From JAAXIE01 sp965263155 (GTDB taxonomy: Bacteria; Chloroflexota; Dehalococcoidia; Lucifugimonadales; JAAXIE01): a DNA stretch of 64,000 nt. Location of the stretch: the NCBI GenBank assembly GCA_965263155.1, contig OZ253586.1, positions 992,001-1,056,000 on the forward strand. The letters run 5' to 3'. Of the stretch, positions 8,097-15,450 are shown one piece after another (position 1 is the stretch's first letter; each line of letters begins with the position of its first letter). The position numbers and the translations under genes are program-made. Below the pieces are notes generated by a model that saw nothing but the letters and a program-made list of their open reading frames with translations, was not told where the DNA came from and did not search any database.

Positions 8097-9293
8097 CTAT
8101 ATCACTCCGTTGGCGCGTAGCTGCACCAGTCCAGCATCGGAGAGGCCCAAGCTTTCGCAGAAGACTTCGTGGTTGTGCTGGCCCAGGGTGGGGGCGGGGC
8201 GCAACTCCCAAGAGGAGTCGCTGACGCGGAAGGGGGGGCCGGGGTAGGTGTAGGTCCCCGCTTCGGAGTGCTCGACTTGGCAGAAGTATTCGCGGGCTTC
8301 CAGCTGCACGTTGTGGAGCAGGTCTTGGGGGGTTGCTACGTAGGAGAAGGCGAGGCCGAGCTCTTGGGCGCGGGTGAAGATTTCTTCCTTGTCGTGGTCC
8401 AGCATCCAAGGCATCAGGTAGGCGTCGATCTCGTCGGCGTAGTCCAAGCGCCCTCGGCGGCTGGTGAAGCGCGGGTCGCCCAGTTCAGGGATGCCCGTGA
8501 GGTCGACCATGGCAGGCCAGCGGCGGTCGGGGCCAGCGATGACCCCCACGTAGCCGTCACGGCAGGGGTAGATGCCCCATGCTGCCCGGCCGTAGCCACG
8601 GTTCCCGGTGCGGGGCACCACGCGGCCGGTGTAGCTGTAGGCGGCGACGGCATTCTCCAAGATGGCTGTGTTGTTCTCGGCCATGGAGACGTCGACGTGC
8701 TGCCCCTCGCCGGTCATATCGGCCTGCCACAGGGCTGCCAGCGAACCGACCAGCGCCATCTGGCCAGCGCCGTACTGGGTGACTGCAGGGCCTTCTTTCA
8801 GGGGCTCCTCGTCGGGTTCGCCGGTGAGGTACATGAGGCCGGAGATGGCGTAGAGGGTGAGTTCCTCTGCGGGAAGCTGGCTGTAGGGGCCGTTCTGTCC
8901 GAAGGGAGTGATGGAGGTGAGGACGACGCGGGGGTTGGTCTGGGACAGGGCGTCATAGCCGAGGCCGGCATCGTCGAGGGTGCCGGGGCGGAAGCTCTCC
9001 ACCACCAAGTCCACGCTTTCCGACAGACGCAGGACCAGGTCGCGGCCGGTGGCGGTCCAGAGATCGAGGGTGACGCCGCGCTTGGATGTGTTCAGGTAGA
9101 GGTAGAGGCCGCTCTCCTCGCGGTGGGGGATGTGATTGGGAAAGGGCCCGGCACGACGGGAAGTGTCGCCCGTGGGTGGTTCGACCTTGATGACCTCGGC
9201 GCCCATGCCGGCCATCAGGCGGGTCATGTAAGGCCCGGCGATGTCCTGGCTGAGGTCGAGCACTCGTATGCCTGTCAGGAGTTGGTCGTCCAT
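8097..9293 (-). CDS. CaiB/BaiF-type (family III) CoA-transferase
   Basis: A 398-residue paralogue of the next gene. It has LLTGIRVLDLSQDIAGPYMT and MAGMGAEVIKVEPPTGD at the N-terminus, the family VVESFRPGTLDDAGLGYDAL segment, and PAPTLGQHNHEVFCESLGL at the C-terminus. Two adjacent family III genes could form a heteromeric enzyme or two transferases of different acyl specificity. It is the first gene of the minus-strand operon CoA-transferase, CoA-transferase, enoyl-CoA hydratase, SDR, which suggests activation and beta-oxidation-like handling of a carboxylic acid. Confidence 0.92.
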   Translation of the reverse strand: MDDQLLTGIRVLDLSQDIAGPYMTRLMAGMGAEVIKVEPPTGDTSRRAGPFPNHIPHREESGLYLYLNTSKRGVTLDLWTATGRDLVLRLSESVDLVVESFRPGTLDDAGLGYDALSQTNPRVVLTSITPFGQNGPYSQLPAEELTLYAISGLMYLTGEPDEEPLKEGPAVTQYGAGQMALVGSLAALWQADMTGEGQHVDVSMAENNTAILENAVAAYSYTGRVVPRTGNRGYGRAAWGIYPCRDGYVGVIAGPDRRWPAMVDLTGIPELGDPRFTSRRGRLDYADEIDAYLMPWMLDHDKEEIFTRAQELGLAFSYVATPQDLLHNVQLEAREYFCQVEHSEAGTYTYPGPPFRVSDSSWELRPAPTLGQHNHEVFCESLGLSDAGLVQLRANGVI

Positions 9294-9385
9294 CTTCTAA
9301 TAGTGCGCTCTTGGGTGAGCCGTAGTGCGATCAGGACCGGATCCAGTGGCAGCGGGCAGAGTTGCTCGCTGGCGAGGGCACAATT

Positions 9386-9580
9386 TCGTGGGACCGGTTC
9401 TGGGGATTTGTAGCTGAGCCGGTGAGACCAAAGGATGTGTTTGTAGCTGGCGTGGGACCATGTTTGTATCTGCGAAAGATTCTTTCATAGCTAAGAGTGG
9501 CCCCATTGGTCCCATCGTTACCGTCGCTCCGTAGCTGAGACGTAGCTGGGACAGGGCGGGACTGTATGGTCCCATTTTGG
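9386..9580. repeat. Intergenic GTAGCTG/GTATCTG module, locus 1
   Basis: This is most of the 530-base gap between divergently oriented CaiB and FAH genes. GTAGCTG occurs at 9410, 9443, 9531 and 9542 and GTATCTG at 9466. Between them is a word in both orientations: GTGGGACCG at 9388, GTGGGACCA at 9452, TGGTCCCAT at 9507 and again at 9567. A near-tandem pair GTGGCCCCAT-TGGTCCCAT lies at 9498-9515. The same layout with a different word occurs at 36208-36330 and 48013-48172. No open frame explains it. Confidence 0.65.
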
Positions 9581-9826
9581 AGTCTTCGGACATTCTTTCC
9601 GGTCTTCCGATCTGAGTGGTCTGTGCTTTCTCTTTGGCGATAAAGGCTAGGCCTAGTCCAGCGTAGCAGGGGCAGGGCATGCGGGCAAGACGGAAGTGTC
9701 AGTGATGCCTAGGCCGATTCTCTTGCCTGACATTTCTTGCTTGACCCCTTGATGGGCCGATGCCAGAATGCCCGCGATGTCACAGGCGGTATGTCGCCAA
9801 ACTAAGCGGACGCAAGAGGAGGAACC

Positions 9827-10609
9827 ATGATCTGGTGTCGCTTCCAAGCGGGCGAGACAATTTCGTATGGGATCGTTGAGGATGAGACGGTCATCGAGGT
9901 GTCGGGTATACCTTGGGAGGAGCATGCCCGTACTGGGAATACCCACAAGCTGGATGATGTGAAGCTGCTGGTGCCGGTGATACCGGAGACCTTTTATTGC
10001 GCTGGAGTGAACTATCGCGATCACGTCCTGAAGATGGCTGCCCTGTTGAACCGCGAGCCCTCATTCCCGCCGCGGGCGGATATCGGGTACCGGGCCAACA
10101 ACGCGCTGATTGCCCAAGGCGAGACCATCGTCATTCCCAAGGATGCCCACGACGAGGTGCAGTACGAGGGTGAACTGGTGGCGGTGTTCGGCAAGGAGTG
10201 TCGCAACGTATCGCCGGAAGAAGCCTTGGACTATGTGTTCGGCTGGACCATCGGCAACGACGTCAGCGAGCGCGTATGGCAGCGCAATGACCGCACCATG
10301 TGGCGGGCCAAGAACGCCGACACCTTCAAGCCCATGGGCCCTTGGATAGTGACAGGGCTTGTGCCGGACCAGTTGCGGACTATCGTGCGGGTCAACGGGC
10401 GGGTCACCGAGGACTTCGACACGGGCAACATGATTTTCGATGCGCCGACGTTCATCAGCGAGGTCAGCAAGTACAACACCATCCAGCCCGGCGACATAAT
10501 GTGGCTGGGCACCGACGGCATCCCGGAGAACATCAAGGGTGGCGATGTGGTGGAGGTGGAAATCTCCAACATCGGCATCCTGCGCAATCCTGTAGTGAGG
10601 GAGGAGTAG
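9827..10609 (+). CDS. Fumarylacetoacetate hydrolase (FAH) family protein
   Basis: A 260-residue FAH-family enzyme; relatives cleave or isomerise C-C bonds in 2-oxo acids from ring degradation. The core is YCAGVNYRDHVLKMA (about 53-67), the metal-binding YEGELVAVFG (about 107-116, both Glu present) and GNDVSERVWQ (about 143-152, metal Asp present), then TFKPMGPWIV. GAGGAGG precedes the ATG. The next gene, a close paralogue, starts 3 bases after the stop, so the two are cotranscribed and may form a heteromer. Confidence 0.92.
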   Translation: MIWCRFQAGETISYGIVEDETVIEVSGIPWEEHARTGNTHKLDDVKLLVPVIPETFYCAGVNYRDHVLKMAALLNREPSFPPRADIGYRANNALIAQGETIVIPKDAHDEVQYEGELVAVFGKECRNVSPEEALDYVFGWTIGNDVSERVWQRNDRTMWRAKNADTFKPMGPWIVTGLVPDQLRTIVRVNGRVTEDFDTGNMIFDAPTFISEVSKYNTIQPGDIMWLGTDGIPENIKGGDVVEVEISNIGILRNPVVREE

Positions 10610-10612
10610 CTG

Positions 10613-11401
10613 ATGAGCGAGAAGTGGTGTCGCTTCCAATCTGGTTCCACCAAGGCCTACGGCCTTGTGGAGGGCAATGAAGTTGCCGAGGTGTCGGGCA
10701 GTCCATTCGATTCTTACACCCTCACCGCTGCGCGTCATGCGTTGGATTCGGTGAAGCTGCTGCCTCCGGTGGTGCCTTCCAACTTCTGGGCGGCTGGGCC
10801 GAACCACCGTGGGCACATCGAGGCGATGGCAGCCCGTCGCGGGACGCCTCCCACATACCCCACGGCGCCATCGCCCAACCAGCGGGCGGTGAACGCGCTG
10901 ATCGGGCAGGGCGATGACATCGTGGTGCCCAAGGACTCATCGGGCGCGGTGCAGCCGGAGGGGCAGCTGGCGGTAGTCATGGGCAAGCAGGCGAAGAAGG
11001 TGTCGAAGGAGGAGGCGCTGGACTACGTGTTCGGCTACACCATCGGCAACGACGTCAGCCAGCGGGTGTGGCAGCAGACGGACCGCACCCTGTGGCGTTG
11101 CAAGAACTCCGACACGTTCAAGCCGCTGGGCCCGTGGATTGTCACCGACCTTGATCCCACCCAGTTCCGCATCATCGTGCGCCACAACGGCGAAGTGACG
11201 CAGGACTTCTCCTCCGCTGAGCAGATATGGGACGCGGCCACTTGGATTCACGAGCTGACCAAGTACATGACGCTCTATCCGGGCGATGTGCTGTGGATGG
11301 GGACGCAGGGAGCGGACGGGGACATGGTGCCGGGGGATGTGATTGAGGTGGAGATCAGTGGGATTGGGGTGTTGAGGAATCAGGTGGTTGGGGAGGGGTA
11401 G
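10613..11401 (+). CDS. FAH-family protein, second of a tandem pair
   Basis: A 262-residue paralogue of the upstream gene, sharing the FAH core GNDVSQRVWQQTDRTLWR and TFKPLGPWIV. The metal-ligand segment reads PEGQLAVVMG where the partner has YEGELVAVFG, so one of the two Glu ligands is Gln. The loop AARRGTPPTYPTAP also differs. It may be a regulatory or structural partner of the first FAH protein, or use a changed metal site. GGGAGGAG precedes the ATG at 10613. Confidence 0.88.
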   Translation: MSEKWCRFQSGSTKAYGLVEGNEVAEVSGSPFDSYTLTAARHALDSVKLLPPVVPSNFWAAGPNHRGHIEAMAARRGTPPTYPTAPSPNQRAVNALIGQGDDIVVPKDSSGAVQPEGQLAVVMGKQAKKVSKEEALDYVFGYTIGNDVSQRVWQQTDRTLWRCKNSDTFKPLGPWIVTDLDPTQFRIIVRHNGEVTQDFSSAEQIWDAATWIHELTKYMTLYPGDVLWMGTQGADGDMVPGDVIEVEISGIGVLRNQVVGEG

Positions 11402-11539
11402 GGGCTAGAGTTCCAAGTGGGGTCGCTCAATTCCTTCCAATCAGATATCTAACCATGCGTACTGTCGCACCTATGAAGAGGCCTAGCATAGCCTATCGAC
11501 GAAGGAAAGAAGCCACCGATGGAACAAGAGAAGGCACCG

Positions 11540-11737
11540 ATGGGAAAATGAGGGAAGGGACTCATAGTCTCAGGAATCGTATTGTGGATGGTAGCATTGG
11601 TCGGGTATATCGTACAGGAGGCGGGAGCTGAGACTGTATGGCAGCAGAACGTGGCGATGACGTTTGGTGCAGGGTTCGGCATCTCCGGGACTGTTCTTTT
11701 CGTGGGTGGGTACATCGCCAGGTTGATTCAGAGATAA
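11540..11737 (+). pseudogene. Small two-helix membrane protein with early in-frame TGA
   Basis: Starting at ATG 11540, with GAGAAGG upstream, the frame reads MGK, a TGA stop at 11549, then GKGLIVSGIVLWMVALVGYI and a second helix FGAGFGISGTVLFVGGYIAR, ending at TAA 11735-11737. That is a well-formed 65-residue double-helix protein with a stop in codon 4, where Trp (TGG) would fit. A downstream ATG at 11588 could still give 49 residues. I do not recognise the family. TGA is an ordinary stop elsewhere in this window, so a nonsense mutation is the simplest reading. Confidence 0.45.
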
Positions 11738-11738
11738 A

Positions 11739-11800
11739 TACCCCGGCGACGTAATAGAATTCGAAAACAGGCATATAGGCATCCTCCGCCATTACTCAAC
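11739..11800 (+). pseudogene. 3' remnant of an FAH-family gene
   Basis: The frame beginning TAC CCC GGC GAC encodes YPGDVIEFENRHIGILRHY, which matches the last strand of the two intact FAH proteins upstream (PGDVIEVEISGIGVLRN). Nothing upstream in this frame is FAH-like. It is therefore a leftover C-terminal piece of a third FAH copy, and shows this spot has suffered duplication and deletion. Confidence 0.6.
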
Positions 11801-11812
11801 CCTACGCCTGTT

Positions 11813-11900
11813 TGGTGGCCGCTTGGGCCCTCGGGCTGATGGCGCGGTCGACTAGGACGTTGACCAAGGCGGGGCCGGGGGCATCGAAGGCGCGTTGGAC
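11813..11900 (-). pseudogene. 3' remnant of a TPP-dependent enzyme gene
   Basis: About 88 bases closely match 12592-12679, the 3' end of the intact TPP enzyme gene on the same strand, at an offset of 779 bases. Translated on the minus strand it reads VQRAFDAPGPALVNVLVDRA and then SPRAQAATK, the C-terminal end of that family. The region between the two copies holds the DUF2442/DUF4160 pair, so that pair sits between a duplicated gene end. Confidence 0.8.
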
Positions 11901-11945
11901 GGCACTATCCTGAACGCCTGCCCCCAGCCTCCGGATATTTGCGCC

Positions 11946-12314
11946 TTACTGGGCTTCAGACCTCCGTTGTCGGTTCTCTTCGTAGGCGGTGAGTTCGTTC
12001 AGTGTGAGTGGACGCCCCTCCTTTTTCGCCTCAAGCCATTGCTGGAAAGACCGGTGGCCTTCCCCCGACTTTCGACCTACGAGCAGGGCCTCTATGCTGA
12101 TGTCTTCGTCTAGGTCGGGCCAGTGAATACCTTGCCCGTTTCCAATCAACTGCCAATTGCTCCTCTCATGAGGGGTCGCGTGCACCAGACGGGGATACCA
12201 GGCTAACGGGACCGAGATCGTCCTTCCATCTGACAATTCGGCCGTTAGTGTGTCCTCGGTTACCGCAACGGTCGTGGCCTCGGGGACGCTAACTTGAGTC
12301 GTTGAAACGTACAT
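11946..12314 (-). CDS. DUF2442 family protein (antitoxin-like partner)
   Basis: A 122-residue protein. The DUF2442 core covers about residues 15-85: LTAELSDGRTISVPLAWYPR, then ATPHERSNWQLIGNGQGIHW and PDLDEDISIEALLVG. A charged helical tail follows. DUF2442 genes are usually found directly after DUF4160 genes and the pair is often described as toxin-antitoxin-like. That is the order here: it starts inside the 3' end of the DUF4160 gene (26-base overlap). Direct toxin activity is not shown by the sequence. Confidence 0.85.
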   Translation of the reverse strand: MYVSTTQVSVPEATTVAVTEDTLTAELSDGRTISVPLAWYPRLVHATPHERSNWQLIGNGQGIHWPDLDEDISIEALLVGRKSGEGHRSFQQWLEAKKEGRPLTLNELTAYEENRQRRSEAQ

Positions 12315-12532
12315 TCCACTCTCCCAAGAATGAAGCCCGGTTTTCTTCGACGATACGCTGGACTTGGCGTATGTCAGGACGGCTCAGACCACCGCTACGT
12401 TCTAACGTTACAGGATTCAGCCAGAACTTCGCAATGTGATTGTCACGTTCGACATGCACATGAGGAGGTTCTCCCAGATCACCTAGGTAGAAGAAAGAAG
12501 CGAAACGGCCCTTCTCTCAACAGCGTCGGCAT
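12289..12532 (-). pseudogene. DUF4160 family gene with a frameshift
   Basis: From ATG 12532 the frame reads MPTLLREGPFRFF and hits a stop within a few codons. In the neighbouring frame the family continues as FFYLGDLGEPPHVHVERDNH, then AKFWLNPVTLERSGG and IRQVQRIVEENRASFLGEW, to a TAG at 12289. One extra base near 12488-12494 (CTTCTTTCTTC run) accounts for the break. The PPHVHV motif is diagnostic of DUF4160. The partner DUF2442 gene downstream is intact. Confidence 0.75.
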
Positions 12533-12571
12533 TGCTTGATCAATACGAAACCAGATTGCAGCAGGAGCCAG

Positions 12572-14251
12572 TTACCCCACCCTCCTGCGATTGATGGCCG
12601 CCTCCGCCCTCGGGCTGATGGCGCGGTCTACTAGGACGTTGACTAGGGCTGGGCCGGGGGCGTCGAAGGCGCGTTGGACTGCTGGTTGCAGGTCTTCGGG
12701 GCGCTCGACGAACTCGCTGTGGGCGCCTAGGCCTTGGGCTATCAGGTCGTAGCGCTGGGGTAGCAGGTCGGTGGCTACGGGGCGGCCGTAGAGGCCGATC
12801 TGAATCTGGCGGTCGATGCCCCATGCGGCGTCGTTGCCAAGGATGAACTTCGCCCCTAGTTGGTGACGCACTGCTGTATCGATTTCCATGGCGTTGAAGC
12901 CGAAGGAGCCGTCGCCGTTGAAGCAGACCACGCGGTTGTTGGGGAAGGCTACCTGGGCGGCTAGGGCGGTGGGTATGGCGGAGCCCAGCATTCCCAGCGA
13001 CGGGATGTAGAGCCAGCCAGCGTCGCGCTTTGCGGGGTGGTAGGAGCGGCCCCAGTGGCAGAAGTCGCCGCCGTCAAATACTAGTATGTCGTCGGGGCTT
13101 AGCATGGGGCCGATGGTCTTGTGGACGAAGGTGGCATGCATGGGCGGACCTGCCGTTGCCATGCTGTCGACCCGCTCGGCTTGGGCGTCTTGGGCTTCCT
13201 TCAGCCTGCCGAGCCAAGGGAGGTCGGTCCAAGTGTGCTTGGAGGCCTCCTCAGTCATCTGGTCGACCACGCTGGCGATGTCGCCGACGATGCCTACAGC
13301 CACCCCACGGTTGCGACCGATTTCGGCAGCCGAGGGGTCGATCTGGATGATGGACGCGCCTGCAGCGATGGTGGGCGGCTGGGCGTAGCGGATGCTGTAG
13401 TCCTGCTTGCGACCCAGTAACACCACCACGTCGGCCTCGCGCAGGAGGCGGGCGGCTTGGTTGAGGCCTTGGTCGAAGAAGCCGTAGCAGTAGGGGTGGT
13501 CGTCGGAGACCAGCCCGCGGGCGTGTTCCTCGGTCATGAGGGGCAAGCGAGTGGTCTCGATGAACTTCTCAAGGTAGGACCCGGAGCCGCGATGAGTGGC
13601 AGGGCCGGAGGCGACGATCAGTGGTCGCTGGGCTTGGCGCAGGAGACCGATGGCGCGGCGCACGAGTTCGGGGTTGGCGTATACATCCTCATCGGCGCGG
13701 TACTCGCGGGGGTTGTAGACGGTGATGTCCTCCTCGTCTACTTCTTGCTCTTGGATGTCCATGGGGATGGTGAGGTGGACGGGCCCGCGCCGTCCGCTGT
13801 AGGCGGTGCGCATAGCACGGGCGATGAACTCGGGGATGCGCCGGGCATCCTGCACCATCCACGAGGCCTTGGTGACAGGGGCCGCCATCTCCACTTGGGG
13901 TATCTCCTGCATGGCTCCCTTGCCCAACTGGCTGAACTCGGCGGAGCCGGCGATGGATATCACCGGGCTCTCGCTGTGCATGGCGTGGGCCAAGCCTGGG
14001 ATGGCGTTGGCAAAGCCGGGGGTGGTGTACATGCATACGCCGGGCTGGCGAGTGATGCGTCCCCAAGCGTCGGCCATGTGGACGGCGGCCTGCTCGTGGC
14101 GTGTGTCGATGAAGCGGAAGTCGAGGTCGCTCATTACGTCCAGCACCGGCAGAATGTGGTCGCCAGCTAGGGTGAAGATGTTGTTCACCCCCTCCAGCTT
14201 GAGGGCTTGAGCGATGAGGTGACTTCCGGTGATCTTTCCCGAGCTGGCCAT
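12572..14251 (-). CDS. Thiamine pyrophosphate-dependent enzyme, acetolactate synthase-like
   Basis: A 559-residue TPP enzyme with the three-domain order of acetolactate synthase, oxalyl-CoA decarboxylase and related lyases. The Glu that activates the cofactor is Glu53 in RHEQAAVHMADAWGR. The central domain is about 190-330. The cofactor motif starts at 446 as GDGSFGFNAMEID and ends near FILGNDAAWG. AAGGAG lies upstream of the ATG. No small regulatory subunit is adjacent, so biosynthetic acetolactate synthesis is less likely than a catabolic 2-oxo acid or CoA-linked reaction. A duplicated copy of its 3' end lies at 11813-11900. Confidence 0.88.
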   Translation of the reverse strand: MASSGKITGSHLIAQALKLEGVNNIFTLAGDHILPVLDVMSDLDFRFIDTRHEQAAVHMADAWGRITRQPGVCMYTTPGFANAIPGLAHAMHSESPVISIAGSAEFSQLGKGAMQEIPQVEMAAPVTKASWMVQDARRIPEFIARAMRTAYSGRRGPVHLTIPMDIQEQEVDEEDITVYNPREYRADEDVYANPELVRRAIGLLRQAQRPLIVASGPATHRGSGSYLEKFIETTRLPLMTEEHARGLVSDDHPYCYGFFDQGLNQAARLLREADVVVLLGRKQDYSIRYAQPPTIAAGASIIQIDPSAAEIGRNRGVAVGIVGDIASVVDQMTEEASKHTWTDLPWLGRLKEAQDAQAERVDSMATAGPPMHATFVHKTIGPMLSPDDILVFDGGDFCHWGRSYHPAKRDAGWLYIPSLGMLGSAIPTALAAQVAFPNNRVVCFNGDGSFGFNAMEIDTAVRHQLGAKFILGNDAAWGIDRQIQIGLYGRPVATDLLPQRYDLIAQGLGAHSEFVERPEDLQPAVQRAFDAPGPALVNVLVDRAISPRAEAAINRRRVG

Positions 14252-14367
14252 GGATGTTTCTCCTTCTACCGCTAGTACCTACTACTGCTAGCTACATGAG
14301 GTGGCCGTTGGATACGGCCCGTGCATTATCGGCATAGGCCGGTGAATGGGTCAACCGACGCAACGGG

Positions 14368-14373
14368 TATAAT
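14368..14373 (+). promoter_or_regulatory. Putative -10 box upstream of flavin oxidoreductase gene
   Basis: TATAAT preceded by GGG, 47 bases before the ATG at 14421. No convincing -35 hexamer is seen at 16-18 bases. It lies in the divergent gap between the TPP enzyme gene and the LLM oxidoreductase gene. Confidence 0.4.
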
Positions 14374-14420
14374 GGCGCCCACTACTTAACGCCGTTATTT
14401 CCGTGCGATGGAGGACTGTT

Positions 14421-15344
14421 ATGGCTGCTCCGAACATTGGTATCCTGATTCCTGGCCCATCCGTGGGCGATATGCCCCGCCCCGACGAGTACACAGCCTT
14501 CTTCCGGGCAGCCGACGAGATGGGCTTTCACTCCTTGTGGGCTACCGAAAGGGTATTGCACCGCATCCGTGTGGTGCAGCCCTTCACCATGCTGGCAGCG
14601 GCCGCTGCTATCACTTCCCGTATCCTCTTGGGCACGGCGGTAGTGCTGGCCCCGCTGCGACACCCCATCAGCTTGGCCAACGATGTGGCCAGCATCGACT
14701 ACCTGTCAGGCGGACGCATGAACCTGGGGCTCTCGCTGGGAGGCAGGCCGGAAGAGTTCGAGGCCATGGGCGTCCCCATCGGGAGGCGGATGGGCCGGTA
14801 CGAGGAGACGCTGAGCTTGCTGCCACGCCTATGGAGCGAGGATAGCGTGACGCACAACGGCCGGCACTTTCAGTTGGAAAACGTGTCGCTGGCGATGCGA
14901 CCGGTGCAGGCTGGAGGGGTGCCTCTGCTGTTGGCGGGGGCTTCTGATGCTGCCATGCGCCGCGCAGGGGTCCAGTCGGACGGATGGATCAACGGCGGGG
15001 CTGGCTCGCCGGAGGAGATGCGCCAGCGTTGCGAGGCCATCGTCGGCTATGCCGCTGAAGCAGGCCGAGGCTGGGACAACCGTCCCCTCGGCAAGATCAT
15101 CTACATGTCGATAGACGATAGCCGCGAGCGCTCACGGGAGCGCCTGTTCGCGACCCTGATCGGCTACTACGGGCCACAGTACGATGTGGACAGCCTGTGC
15201 GCCATGGGAACGCCGGGGGAGTGCGCTGCCTACATCAACACCTACGTCGAGAGTGGGGTGAATCTGGTGTTGGTGGGGTTCCCGCGGCCGGATGTGGGGC
15301 AGTTGGAGAGGTTGAAGGGGGAGGTGGTGCCGTTGTTGGGGTGA
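14421..15344 (+). CDS. LLM-class (luciferase-like) flavin-dependent oxidoreductase
   Basis: A 307-residue TIM-barrel oxidoreductase using FMNH2 or F420. Family stretches are FRAADEMGFHSLWATERVL (about 27-45), AAITSRILLGTAVVLAPLRHP and IDYLSGGRMNLGLSLGGRP, with a typical PGECAAYINTYVESGVNLVL end. I place the start at ATG 14421, with GGAGG 6 bases upstream, rather than an in-frame GTG at 14403. Three such paralogues occur in the window. The substrate cannot be read from sequence. Confidence 0.9.
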   Translation: MAAPNIGILIPGPSVGDMPRPDEYTAFFRAADEMGFHSLWATERVLHRIRVVQPFTMLAAAAAITSRILLGTAVVLAPLRHPISLANDVASIDYLSGGRMNLGLSLGGRPEEFEAMGVPIGRRMGRYEETLSLLPRLWSEDSVTHNGRHFQLENVSLAMRPVQAGGVPLLLAGASDAAMRRAGVQSDGWINGGAGSPEEMRQRCEAIVGYAAEAGRGWDNRPLGKIIYMSIDDSRERSRERLFATLIGYYGPQYDVDSLCAMGTPGECAAYINTYVESGVNLVLVGFPRPDVGQLERLKGEVVPLLG

Positions 15345-15450
15345 GGTTCTGGTTCTGCAATCGCGTCAATTCTTGCCTAGGGACCTATTAGAGTAAAGCT
15401 ACCCAGTCGTCACCGTAGAGCGGTGATGAAACGCGGGAAGGGAAATCATA

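Noticed and set aside
12572..14251. Biosynthetic acetolactate synthase (ilvB)
   Set aside because: No ilvN or ilvC nearby, and sequence stretches fit the broader catabolic TPP-enzyme group equally well.
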